From Rhodococcus sp. P1Y (GTDB lineage Bacteria > Actinomycetota > Actinomycetes > Mycobacteriales > Mycobacteriaceae), in contig NZ_CP032762.1 of NCBI RefSeq assembly GCF_003641205.1, positions 62,001-126,000 on the forward strand: a stretch of DNA of 64,000 nt. The letters run 5' to 3'. Positions 52,678 to 60,622 of the stretch are shown here, piece by piece. How positions within the stretch are numbered: the stretch's first letter is position 1; the number at the start of each line of letters is the position of its first letter. The translations under genes and the position numbers were made by a program. Under the pieces are notes generated by a model. That model saw nothing but the letters and a program-made list of their open reading frames with translations. It had not been told where the DNA came from and ran no database searches.

Positions 52678-53187
52678 ATGTCACCAACGTCGCGCTTTCA
52701 CCTCGCGCCCGCTCCCGACGGTCTGGGTCGCGTCCAGGATCTCCTCAACACACGGGCGATCGGCGTGTACGACTTTCCGGATTTGCTCGCGGACGGGGCC
52801 ACGGCTTCCAAAGCACTCCACGTTGAATTGAGCGACGCCGATGCGGGGCAGCTACGGGATCTCCGTCACGTCGTGGAGGAACTCATCGCCGGAATTGCAC
52901 CCTCGCCAGTGTCGGTCGCGGCATCACTGGAGCCGGACGACGCCGGTGTCGTGCAACTTCGGCCGTCGGGACGAGGATGGAAATATGTTGCCTCGGAAAT
53001 CTGGTCGGAAATCCTTCTGGCACAACGTGCCGACACCTGGCGGCGACTGAAGCGGTGCAAGAACGAGCTGTGCGGATCCGCATTTTACGACCGCTCCCGC
53101 AACAACAGCGGCGTCTGGCACGACGTCAAAACCTGCGGCAACCAAGCGAACCTCCGAGCGTCCCGGGCTCGGCGGAAGTCCGAATAG
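52678..53187 (+). CDS. CGNR zinc-finger regulator
   Basis: 169 residues. The N-terminal ABATE-type domain ('VQDLLNTRAIGVYDFPDLLADG') is followed by the CGNR finger: Cys127-x4-Cys132 ... 'TCGNQANLRASRARRK' at about 152. The motif reads CGNQ rather than CGNR. Family members are DNA-binding stress regulators. The start codon lies within a copy of the operator half-site, suggesting negative autoregulation along with the divergent SDR. Confidence 0.88.
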   Translation: MSPTSRFHLAPAPDGLGRVQDLLNTRAIGVYDFPDLLADGATASKALHVELSDADAGQLRDLRHVVEELIAGIAPSPVSVAASLEPDDAGVVQLRPSGRGWKYVASEIWSEILLAQRADTWRRLKRCKNELCGSAFYDRSRNNSGVWHDVKTCGNQANLRASRARRKSE

Positions 53188-53199
53188 CCCTGCGCTCCT

Positions 53200-53327
53200 G
53201 CTTGAATGGTCCACCCACGCTATCCGGTCGTATGAATGGACGATTCAAGCGGAACGTCGGAATCGCGCTGATCGCTTGAATGGTCCACCCACGCCATCTG
53301 ATCGTATGAAAGGACCATTCAAGCGAT
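53200..53327. repeat. Family C palindromic repeats, copies C1 and C2
   Basis: C1 53200-53252 and C2 53271-53327. Each starts (CG)CTTGAATGGTCCACCCACG and ends GAC(G/C)ATTCAAGCG, giving arms CGCTTGAATGGTCC / GGACCATTCAAGCG around a variable centre. They fill the gap between the CGNR and holB stop codons (convergent genes); the other 45 bp of this gap show nothing else. Confidence 0.85.
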
Positions 53328-53362
53328 CAGGGCGCGCGCAACCAAAGTCGAACGGATGCAGC

Positions 53363-54550
53363 TCAGCGCAGCGCAGCGCCCAGCTGAGCGACCATGGCGT
53401 AGACGGCAAACTTGGGTTTCGCGTTCAGCGCCAATGCTTCTCGGCATTCGAGAATGGCTTCGATACTCTTCAGTAGCGCCTCCGGCGACGCGCCGCGGGC
53501 CATGCGCTCGATCTGCTCGGACATGTCGGGGTGGTTGAGCACAGCCGTGGACCCGTAGGAACGCGCCAGTGCATCGCGATACAGTCCGGCGAGGTCGATG
53601 AGAGCCCGGTCGAACGAATCACGCAGATTTCGGGTGCGACGCGACTTCTGCCGAGCTTCCAACTCCTTGATGACGCCCGCCGATCCGCGCAGTGCGCCCG
53701 CGGCGCCCTTGCCCGTTCCACCTGCACCGAGCGCGGTTCGCAACTCTTCCATCTCGACGCCGTCGAGCGCGGCGCTGATCTCGGCCGCCTCGGTTTCGGC
53801 CGCCTTCACCATCTCCTCGGCCGCGAGGTATGCCTGGTTGGGCCTCGCCGCCGCAGATGCGAGACCGAGCGCGCGGGTGCGTCGGGAACGAGCGTCCTCG
53901 TCTTTGGCGAGCCTGCGAGCACGACCGACGTGTCCGCCGCTGATCGACGCAGCCCACTCCGCGGTTTTTTCATCGAGCTTGTCTCGCGTCTGCAACACGT
54001 GCGCAATGGCAGCCGCTGTCGGGGTGACGAGATGCACGTGTCGACAACGGGATCGAAGCGTCACAGACATGTCTTCTGGATCGGTCGACGGCGCGCACAG
54101 CAGCATGACGGTTCGAGCAGGCGGCTCTTCGACGACCTTCAACAACGCGTTGGCCGCGGCTTCGCTGAGGCGGTCCGCGTCCTCGATCACGACGATCTGC
54201 CACTTGCCGGTGCTCGGCCGTCGTGCCGCGATTTGCACGATCTCTCGCATTTCTTTGACGCTGATGCTCAGGCCCTGCGGGATGATGCGTCGAACATCGC
54301 CGTGGGTTCCTGCCATCGTCGTCGTACATGCGTGGCATTCACCGCACCCCGGAACTCCTTCGGTGGTGCACTGCAGCGCAGCGGCGAAGCAGAGCGCGGC
54401 GATCGATCGACCCGAACCCGGAGGCCCGGTGAACAACCAAGAGTGCGTCATGGCCGAACCGGTGTCACCGTTCCTGGCGCCGACGGCAGCACCCGTCAGT
54501 TCAGCCTCGACATCCTCTTGGCCGATCAGTCGACCGAATACTCCCGCCAT
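53363..54550 (-). CDS. holB: DNA polymerase III delta' subunit
   Basis: 395 residues. The N-terminal clamp-loader AAA+ domain has GPPGSGRS at 42-49 (Arg replaces the Walker A Lys, in keeping with the non-ATPase role of delta'), zinc cysteines Cys61, Cys69, Cys72, Cys75 and 'IEDADRLSEAAANALLKVVEEPP'. The C-terminal part is longer and Ala-rich compared with E. coli HolB, as in mycobacteria. Part of the clamp loader; syntenic with M. tuberculosis Rv3644c. Confidence 0.93.
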   Translation of the reverse strand: MAGVFGRLIGQEDVEAELTGAAVGARNGDTGSAMTHSWLFTGPPGSGRSIAALCFAAALQCTTEGVPGCGECHACTTTMAGTHGDVRRIIPQGLSISVKEMREIVQIAARRPSTGKWQIVVIEDADRLSEAAANALLKVVEEPPARTVMLLCAPSTDPEDMSVTLRSRCRHVHLVTPTAAAIAHVLQTRDKLDEKTAEWAASISGGHVGRARRLAKDEDARSRRTRALGLASAAARPNQAYLAAEEMVKAAETEAAEISAALDGVEMEELRTALGAGGTGKGAAGALRGSAGVIKELEARQKSRRTRNLRDSFDRALIDLAGLYRDALARSYGSTAVLNHPDMSEQIERMARGASPEALLKSIEAILECREALALNAKPKFAVYAMVAQLGAALR

Positions 54551-54595
54551 GGAAGGCAGCCTAGTCGGCGGGTAGGACAGAACCGAGCGTCGGTG

Positions 54596-55135
54596 TCACA
54601 GCTCCGGCAGCAGCAGCCGGAGTACGACTCGAAAGTTGAAACAGGACGGATCGAACCGGGCTTCGATCAGCATGAACTGCGCAAGTCCTTCATCGATCTC
54701 GGTCAACGCCATGCACATCTTGTCGTCGAAAACGAACACACGCGCAGTTCGGCCTGCCGATTCGAGCTCGGCCAGCTCGTCTACATTCGGGTCCGCTGCA
54801 AGCACGTCCACGTCCTCGTCCCGGAGGGCAGCGGCCGTGAAGGCGAGTCCCTCACCTCGCCACTGGCATCCCCCTGGCAGTTCGACCTTCGTCGATGGAT
54901 CCACCTCGACGTAGTATTCGAGAACCGAGTCGTCGTATGCGCACGGATCGAAAGACGAGGGGCGGTTCGACGCGCCAGAGTGAGGTGCGCCAGAGTGAGG
55001 TGCGGTCGTGGTCGGTTTCGAGGACACGACGCCCTGTCCACGCCACACGTCCTCCACCGTTGCTTTCCCTTTCACGGTCTCCGAACAACCGGACAGGGCC
55101 AAGAAGCAGAGGAGAACGAGCAGTTTCTTCTTCAC
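54596..55135 (-). CDS. DUF3558-like lipoprotein (copy 1)
   Basis: 179 residues from GTG 55135. Lipobox 'ALSGC' (Cys17), a Ser/Thr/Pro linker containing a tandem APHSG repeat (15-bp DNA repeat at about 54969-55005), then the domain beginning 'FDPCAY' with a second Cys in 'GGCQWRG', typical of DUF3558 exported lipoproteins of mycolic-acid bacteria. Function unknown, envelope location. Paired with a second related gene upstream on the same strand (49 bp). Confidence 0.82.
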   Translation of the reverse strand: MKKKLLVLLCFLALSGCSETVKGKATVEDVWRGQGVVSSKPTTTAPHSGAPHSGASNRPSSFDPCAYDDSVLEYYVEVDPSTKVELPGGCQWRGEGLAFTAAALRDEDVDVLAADPNVDELAELESAGRTARVFVFDDKMCMALTEIDEGLAQFMLIEARFDPSCFNFRVVLRLLLPEL

Positions 55136-55184
55136 ATCATGTTCGACGCACTGGAGTCGTCACTGGTTCCGCACGGGCCCGAAG

Positions 55185-55718
55185 TCATTCCGGCGCAGGA
55201 AAGTACGGCAATACGGTCCTGAAGGTGTCGACGAGCGAATCGCGTTCGGACTCCATCGAATCGCTGCCCGCCACCGTTGCATTGAGAACTACGGCACCGT
55301 CTCGCGTCATGGTCTGAGTCGTGTAGGTGTCCTCGTCGAGAACGAATAGATGTGTCACGTAGCCCCCGTCCGACAACGTCTCGAGTCGGGACACCACAGG
55401 ACTGCTCGACGGGTCGGGAAGCATCGTGGTGTCCTCGACCAGAAGAACACCGAGTGCGAATCGGTCGTTGCCCCAGATGCAGCCGCTAGGGCCTGCGCTG
55501 GTCGGCACCACCCCGGATAGATTCAGGTCCTCCAGCAACTCTGTCGGTAGGTCACACGGATCGAATCCGGCCGCCTCGGCCGGCACCATCTCGGTGATCG
55601 ACGACGCCCCTGCAGCCTCGACGGACGTCGTGGCGTTGCCGGCCACATCGGTCGAGCATCCTTGCGCACAACTTGCCAGCACGAGTGCAGACAACATGAT
55701 CGCGAATTCGTTCCTCAC
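55185..55718 (-). CDS. DUF3558-like lipoprotein (copy 2)
   Basis: About 177 residues from GTG 55718 (ATG 55697 is possible but gives a very short signal). Signal 'MLSALVLASCAQGCS' has two possible lipobox cysteines. The domain begins 'GFDPCDLPTELLEDL' and carries 'SGCIWGND', matching the arrangement in the neighbouring lipoprotein, so the two look like diverged paralogues. Family C repeats lie upstream. Confidence 0.8.
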   Translation of the reverse strand: MRNEFAIMLSALVLASCAQGCSTDVAGNATTSVEAAGASSITEMVPAEAAGFDPCDLPTELLEDLNLSGVVPTSAGPSGCIWGNDRFALGVLLVEDTTMLPDPSSSPVVSRLETLSDGGYVTHLFVLDEDTYTTQTMTRDGAVVLNATVAGSDSMESERDSLVDTFRTVLPYFPAPE

Positions 55719-55770
55719 ACGTACTTGGACGCACGGGGTGCGCTGCCGGTTCCGTCGACCCGCCGACCGC

Positions 55771-55975
55771 ATCGCTTGAATGGTCCATCCATACGATCTG
55801 ATAGCTACGAGGGCTCATTCAAGCGAAGCGCGCCGACAGTCGCCATCGCTTGAATGGTCCATCCATACGATCTGATAGCTACGAGGACTCATTCAAGCGG
55901 AGCGCGCCGACTATCGCCATCGATCGGATGGTCCATTCATGCTGACAGACAGCATGAATGGACCATTCAAGCGAT
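55771..55975. repeat. Family C palindromic repeats, copies C3, C4 and C5
   Basis: C3 (55771-55825) and C4 (55845-55899) are near-identical direct repeats with a 74-bp period, including the linker. C5 (55919-55975) has the same outer CCATTCAAGCGAT end but a different, perfect 15-bp-arm core GGTCCATTCATGCTG / CAGCATGAATGGACC with a 5-nt loop (55930-55964). With the array at 55989 they make up the 348-bp gap between the second lipoprotein and topA; no gene is seen there. Confidence 0.88.
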
Positions 55976-55988
55976 AAACCCACTCGAC

Positions 55989-56064
55989 CCGCGGAACCAC
56001 AGGCCCCGCGGAACCCGCACGCCCCGCGGACCCACACGACCCGCGGAACCAACTCGGCCCGCGG
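55989..56064. repeat. CCGCGG tandem array downstream of topA
   Basis: Five CCGCGG hexamers at 55989, 56006, 56024, 56041 and 56059 (periods 17/18/17/18), within units like CCCGCGGAACCCRCACG. The array ends 2 bp before the topA stop codon. Confidence 0.75.
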
Positions 56065-56066
56065 GC

Positions 56067-59000
56067 CTACTCGGCCGGCGGAGCCTTCTTCGCCGCAGCA
56101 GTTTTGGAAGCCGCAGTCTTCGATGCAGCCTTCTTCGCCGGAGCCTTCTTGGCGGGCGTTTTCTTTGCAGCAGTTGTCTTCGCTGCGGCCTTCTTCGCCG
56201 GAGCTTTCTTGGTCGCCGTCTTGGTGGCGGTTGCCTTCTTCGTCGCCTTCTTGGTGGCCTTCTTTTTCACCGGACCGCGAGCACGCCGGTCCGCCAACAG
56301 TTCCGACGCACGATCGTCGGTGATGGTGGCGACGTCGTCGTCCTTGCGCAGGCTGGCGTTGGTCTCGCCGTCGGTGACGTAGGGACCGAAGCGGCCGTCC
56401 TTGATCACCATCGGCGCTTCGCTGATCGGGTCGACTCCGAGTTCGCGCAGCGGCGGCTTGGCCTCGCCCTGACGCCCGCGACGCTTGGGTTCGGCGTAGA
56501 TCTTGAGCGCCTCTTCGAGCGTGACGGTGAAGAGTTGTTCCTCGTCCGTCAGCGAACGAGAATCAGTGCCCTTCTTCAGGTATGGGCCGTAGCGACCGTT
56601 CTGCGCGGTGATGAGGTCCTTGGACTCCGGATCGAGTCCGACCACACGCGGCAACGACAGCAGCTTAAGCGCATCCTCGAGCGTGATGGTGGCCAGGTCC
56701 ATCGACTTGAGCAGCGAACCGGTGCGCGGCTTGGGGCCGGTGGCCTTCTTCGCAGCCTTCTTGGCCGGCGCTTTCTTCGCAGCCGTCTTGGTCGCAGTCT
56801 TCGTACCGCCGCCACCTTCGTCCGAGGGAATCGGCACGATGTCCGGCTCGGGGGGCGTCGGCTCCGGTTCCGGCTCGGGCAGAATCTCGGTTACATACGG
56901 ACCGAAACGCCCTTCCTTGGCGACGATTTCGTTGCCCGTCAGCGGATCGGCTCCGAGCTTGCGGCCTGCCTGAGGGGTCGCGAACAGCTTCTCGGCGAAT
57001 TCGAGGGTCAACTCGTCCGGCGGCAGATCATCGGGAAGGTTGGCGCGCTGCGAAATCGGATCACCGTCGGGATCGTCGTCATTCTTGACCATCCGCTCGA
57101 GATACGGGCCGTAGCGGCCGACGCGAACGTGAATCTCGCGGCCCTGGTCGTCGTCGAACAGTCTGATCGAGTTGATGACGCGCGCGTCGATGTCCTCGAG
57201 ATTGGTCCCGACCATCTTCTTCAAGCCGCCGGATCGGGCGACCGAGCCTTCGGCGCCGGTGTCGCCGCCGAAGTAGAAGTTGGTGAGCCAGTTGCCACGA
57301 CGCTCGCGACCACCGGCGATGGCGTCGAGATCGTCTTCCATGCCCGCGGTGAAGTCGAAGTCGACCAGTCTTCCGAAGTGTGCTTCGAGAAGCGCGATCA
57401 CCGAGAACGCAACCCACGACGGCACGAGCGCGCTGCCACGTTTGTAGACGTATCCACGATCGAGAATGGTCTTGATGATCGACGCGTAGGTCGACGGGCG
57501 GCCGATACCCAGCTCTTCGAGGGTCTTGATGAGCGAAGCCTCGGTGTAGCGCGCCGGCGGGTTGGTCGTGTGGCCGTCGGGATCGAGCTTGGTGGCCACC
57601 ACCGCGGCGCCTGCCTTCAACGCAGGTAGACGCGACTCGGCATCGTCGGACTGGCCGCCTGCCTCGTCGTCGACGCTCTCGACATACGCCTTGAGGAAGC
57701 CCGCGAACGTAATGGTGCGGCCCGAAGCGGAGAACGTGCAGTCTTCCCCGGTCGCCGCGGTGCCGGTGATACGCAGTGTGAGCGTCGTGCCGCGGAGATC
57801 GGCCATCTGGGACGCGACGGTGCGCTGCCAGATGAGCTCGTACAACCGGAACTCGTCGGTTTGAAGAGCGGAATGCAGCTGGCCCGGGGTTTGGAAGACG
57901 TCACCTGCAGGCCTGATGGCCTCGTGCGCCTCCTGCGCGTTCTTCACCTTGCGCGTGTATTGCCTCGGAGTCGGATGCACGTACTCCGGTCCGTACAGCT
58001 CCGTTGCCTGCGAACGCGCTGCCGCGATGGCCGACTCCGACAGCGTGGTCGAGTCGGTACGCATGTACGTGATGTAGCCGTTCTCGTACAAGCGCTGCGC
58101 AACACGCATGGTGCGTTCGGAGGAGAACCGCAACTTGCGGCCCGCTTCCTGCTGCAGCGTCGACGTCATGAACGGCGGGTAGGGCTTACGCGTGTACGGC
58201 TTGTCCTCGGCCGACGCGACGGTGAGGTCGACGCCTTCCAGCGCCTCGGCGAGGCGTCGGGCACGCGGTTCGTCGATGACGGTGACGCCCTCGGACTTCA
58301 GCTTGCCGTCGGCCCCGAAGTCGCGACCTGCGGCGATCCGCGAGCCGTCGACGTTGACCAGACGAGCACCGAAACTGCGCGGCGACGCGTCGGCGCCTGC
58401 ATCGAGGGTGGCGGAGATGTCCCAGTACTCCGCGCTACGGAACGCCATCCGGTCGCGTTCGCGCTGGACGATGATTCGGGTGGCGACGGATTGGACGCGG
58501 CCAGCCGACAGCTTCGGCATGACCTTCTTCCACAGCACCGGACTGACCTCGTACCCGTAGAGGCGGTCGAGAATGCGGCGGGTTTCCTGCGCGTCGACGA
58601 GGTCCTGGTCGAGCTCACGGGTGTCGGCGGCAGCGGCGAGGATGGCCGGCTTGGTGATCTCGTGGAAGACCATCCGTCGAACAGGGATTTTGGGGTTCAG
58701 GGTCTCGAGGAGGTGCCATGCGATGGCCTCGCCCTCGCGGTCGGGGTCGGTGGCGAGGAAGAGTTCGTCGGCGTCCTTGAGCAAACTCTTGAGCTCGGCG
58801 ACCTTGCCCTTCTTCTCGGGCGATACGACATAGAGGGCTTCGAAGTCATGGTCGACGTCGACACCGAGGCGCGCCCACGGCTCGCCCTTGTACTTGGCCG
58901 GCACATCGGCAGCGCCACGCGGAAGGTCGCGAATGTGCCCTACGGATGCCTCGACGACGTAGTTCTTGCCCAGGTAGGGGGCAATCTTCTTGGCTTTCGT

Positions 59001-59084
59001 CGGGGACTCGACGATGACAAGGCGGCGTGGCTCGACAGATCCGCCGGTGGTGGTGTCCCCCGTGCCGTTCTTTCGTGTTGCCAC
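56067..59084 (-). CDS. topA: DNA topoisomerase I
   Basis: 1005 residues from GTG 59084. Toprim domain at about 20-155 with 'VIVESPTKAKKI' and the acidic triad 'ATDPDREGEA' (110-120); catalytic Tyr340 in 'YITYMRTDST'. After the core, repeated 'GRFGPYVT'/'GRYGPYL' C-terminal topoisomerase repeats are seen, without zinc-finger cysteines, as in actinobacteria. The tail is very rich in Lys/Ala/Pro (KKAPAKKAA type), expected to hold DNA. It relaxes negative supercoils and is syntenic with Rv3646c. Confidence 0.97.
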   Translation of the reverse strand: MATRKNGTGDTTTGGSVEPRRLVIVESPTKAKKIAPYLGKNYVVEASVGHIRDLPRGAADVPAKYKGEPWARLGVDVDHDFEALYVVSPEKKGKVAELKSLLKDADELFLATDPDREGEAIAWHLLETLNPKIPVRRMVFHEITKPAILAAAADTRELDQDLVDAQETRRILDRLYGYEVSPVLWKKVMPKLSAGRVQSVATRIIVQRERDRMAFRSAEYWDISATLDAGADASPRSFGARLVNVDGSRIAAGRDFGADGKLKSEGVTVIDEPRARRLAEALEGVDLTVASAEDKPYTRKPYPPFMTSTLQQEAGRKLRFSSERTMRVAQRLYENGYITYMRTDSTTLSESAIAAARSQATELYGPEYVHPTPRQYTRKVKNAQEAHEAIRPAGDVFQTPGQLHSALQTDEFRLYELIWQRTVASQMADLRGTTLTLRITGTAATGEDCTFSASGRTITFAGFLKAYVESVDDEAGGQSDDAESRLPALKAGAAVVATKLDPDGHTTNPPARYTEASLIKTLEELGIGRPSTYASIIKTILDRGYVYKRGSALVPSWVAFSVIALLEAHFGRLVDFDFTAGMEDDLDAIAGGRERRGNWLTNFYFGGDTGAEGSVARSGGLKKMVGTNLEDIDARVINSIRLFDDDQGREIHVRVGRYGPYLERMVKNDDDPDGDPISQRANLPDDLPPDELTLEFAEKLFATPQAGRKLGADPLTGNEIVAKEGRFGPYVTEILPEPEPEPTPPEPDIVPIPSDEGGGGTKTATKTAAKKAPAKKAAKKATGPKPRTGSLLKSMDLATITLEDALKLLSLPRVVGLDPESKDLITAQNGRYGPYLKKGTDSRSLTDEEQLFTVTLEEALKIYAEPKRRGRQGEAKPPLRELGVDPISEAPMVIKDGRFGPYVTDGETNASLRKDDDVATITDDRASELLADRRARGPVKKKATKKATKKATATKTATKKAPAKKAAAKTTAAKKTPAKKAPAKKAASKTAASKTAAAKKAPPAE

Positions 59085-59127
59085 CTTGCTGCCGAACCTT
59101 CCCTCGTTGCGTTCTCAGATCACTCTG

Positions 59128-59144
59128 CGGGTACTTACTACCCG
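59128..59144. terminator. Small hairpin between topA and upstream gene
   Basis: CGGGTA / TACCCG arms with a CTTAC loop, 83 bp after the end of the Rv3647c-like gene (minus strand) and 44 bp before the topA start. Weak terminator or 5' leader structure. Confidence 0.3.
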
Positions 59145-59226
59145 TCGAATCCGACATATTGCCGGTCCGCCTGGTAACAGAGTGGCATACGACGCCAAAA
59201 TACTCGCAGATCAGTCGCCAATCCCC

Positions 59227-59814
59227 TTACTCGGCGGTCGGCCAACTGGTACAGGCGTCCGCGTTTTCGGGAGCTCGTCCGACGTTCTCGACCAACCGCA
59301 GCATCCTTCGGCGACCGGTGATGCGCAACCCGGGCATCGAGCCCCTCGTACCGATGAGAGTGGGTGCGATTCCCGCTCTCATCAGCGCCTGAGCAAGTGG
59401 TGCGTGGGTTTCCGGCGCGTGCGGATCCAGGCCGAGAACATACCGTTCGCCCTCTGCTTCCGGCCGGCCGGCCGCCAAGACCCACGCGCGAAGCTCACGC
59501 GATCCGGGCACCCATCCAGGCGGCATCGCCTTGACTGCGCCTTTCGTCCACTGCGATGCCAAGGCCGACAGTTCCGGCACCGACGCGGTGCGAACCAGCG
59601 GGCGATCCTCTTCCGATCTTCCGACCTCGGAGACCAAACCGCACTCGGCGATGAGATCGGCGATCGCCTCGGCTCGCCAGTATGCGTCGACGACGACCGA
59701 GATGCGAGCGCCCGCGGCCGACAGAACGACCTGCCCTGTCGACGCCAGCAGTCCACTCAAGTCGGTCACCGAAGGCGGCAACGACTCTGCAGAGAAGAAG
59801 GACAGCTGGTTCAC
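59227..59814 (-). CDS. Conserved hypothetical protein (Rv3647c-like)
   Basis: About 195 residues from GTG 59814 (a longer start at 59862 exists). It is soluble, alpha/beta, with 'ISVVVDAYWRAEAIADLIAECGL', 'PPGWVPGSRELRAWVLAAGRPE' and 'MPGLRITGRRRMLRLVENVG'. No catalytic motif was recognised. Position between topA and cspA is as in M. tuberculosis (Rv3647c), which supports conservation. Function unknown. Confidence 0.8.
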   Translation of the reverse strand: MNQLSFFSAESLPPSVTDLSGLLASTGQVVLSAAGARISVVVDAYWRAEAIADLIAECGLVSEVGRSEEDRPLVRTASVPELSALASQWTKGAVKAMPPGWVPGSRELRAWVLAAGRPEAEGERYVLGLDPHAPETHAPLAQALMRAGIAPTLIGTRGSMPGLRITGRRRMLRLVENVGRAPENADACTSWPTAE

Positions 59815-59892
59815 AATGTGGACAGTAGGACATCCCGACGAAAACGGACCAGTTCTGAGCATGTGTCCGCGAGGCGAGTCCTACAAACGACT

Positions 59893-59937
59893 CATCCCCC
59901 TCCGCGATCGGGTGAACCCGAGCACGAGAGGGGGATG
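59893..59937 (-). terminator. Hairpin terminator of cspA
   Basis: Perfect 10-bp arms CATCCCCCTC (59893-59902) and GAGGGGGATG (59928-59937) enclose a smaller hairpin CGGGT-GA-ACCCG (59909-59920). It lies 34 nt after the cspA stop on the minus strand. Confidence 0.65.
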
Positions 59938-59970
59938 ATGTGTCGATTTCGCCCGAGAGCGAAGTGTCGA

Positions 59971-60174
59971 TCAGACCGCGCGAACTCCGGTTGCCTGGGG
60001 TCCCTTGGTTCCCTGGCCGACCTCGAACTCGACGCGCTGGTTCTCCTCGAGGGTGCGGAAACCGCTGCCCTGAATCTCGGAGTAGTGAACGAAAACGTCC
60101 GCGGAGCCGTCTTCTGGTGCGATGAATCCAAAGCCTTTTTCGGCGTTGAACCACTTCACAGTTCCCTGTGCCAT
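59971..60174 (-). CDS. cspA: Cold-shock domain protein CspA
   Basis: 67 residues, a full cold-shock OB fold: RNP1 'KGFGFI' at 14-19, RNP2 'DVFVHY' at 26-31, and the typical start '[14 protein letters not shown]' and end '[10 protein letters not shown]'. It binds single-stranded RNA/DNA. A long non-coding leader precedes it. Syntenic with Rv3648c. Confidence 0.97.
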   Translation of the reverse strand: MAQGTVKWFNAEKGFGFIAPEDGSADVFVHYSEIQGSGFRTLEENQRVEFEVGQGTKGPQATGVRAV

Positions 60175-60622
60175 GCTTTTCCTTCTCTTTCTAACACCGG
60201 ATGCGGTGGGCAGCGCTTACAGTCCACCGGGCCGGTTCCGACCGTTGTACTTCCTGAATTCCCCCTCAGGCGGAACCCCTGTCCGACAGATACTGCCGAG
60301 ACGAGACCCCTTCAGGAAACGCTCCAAAAGCACACCGCTCGCAACATTAGATCCTGCGAGCGCGAAAACGAACACAGAAGCTGCGACCAGCTCAAGTGAA
60401 CCATGACTTGGTCGTTTCCAACAGTCGAAAAAAACAAGTTTTCGCGCATTTTGTTGATCTTGTGCTTTCCGACCCGGTGTATTGAATCGTTCAATCATTC
60501 CCACCAGCGGTGATGCCCTGCCGCCTCGGCCATCGAACACGGGGACCGATACCATGAAAAGCGCAGGTCGCGGCCAACGGCCATCACGACCCGCAACTCA
60601 GGACGAAACATGGAGACAAGCA
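60175..60622. other. Divergent cspA/helicase intergenic region
   Basis: About 450 bp with no convincing gene. It should hold the cspA 5' leader (minus strand) and the helicase promoter. Visible are an A/T-rich stretch CGAAAA..TTTTCG (60426-60444) and a TTTTGTTGATCTTGTGC segment. The helicase frame is open back to 60482, so a longer N-terminus cannot be excluded. Confidence 0.5.

Noticed and set aside
53531..55222. 563-codon + frame opposite holB and the lipoprotein
   Set aside because: Crosses two real minus-strand genes and has low-complexity composition.
53200..55975. Possible CRISPR-like array
   Set aside because: Units are palindromes with variable cores and only five copies in two clusters; there are no regular unique spacers and no cas genes.
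55854..57629. 591-codon + strand frame over topA 3' half and family C/CCGCGG repeats
   Set aside because: Antisense to conserved topoisomerase; the protein is repetitive Arg/Leu-rich and starts within repeats.
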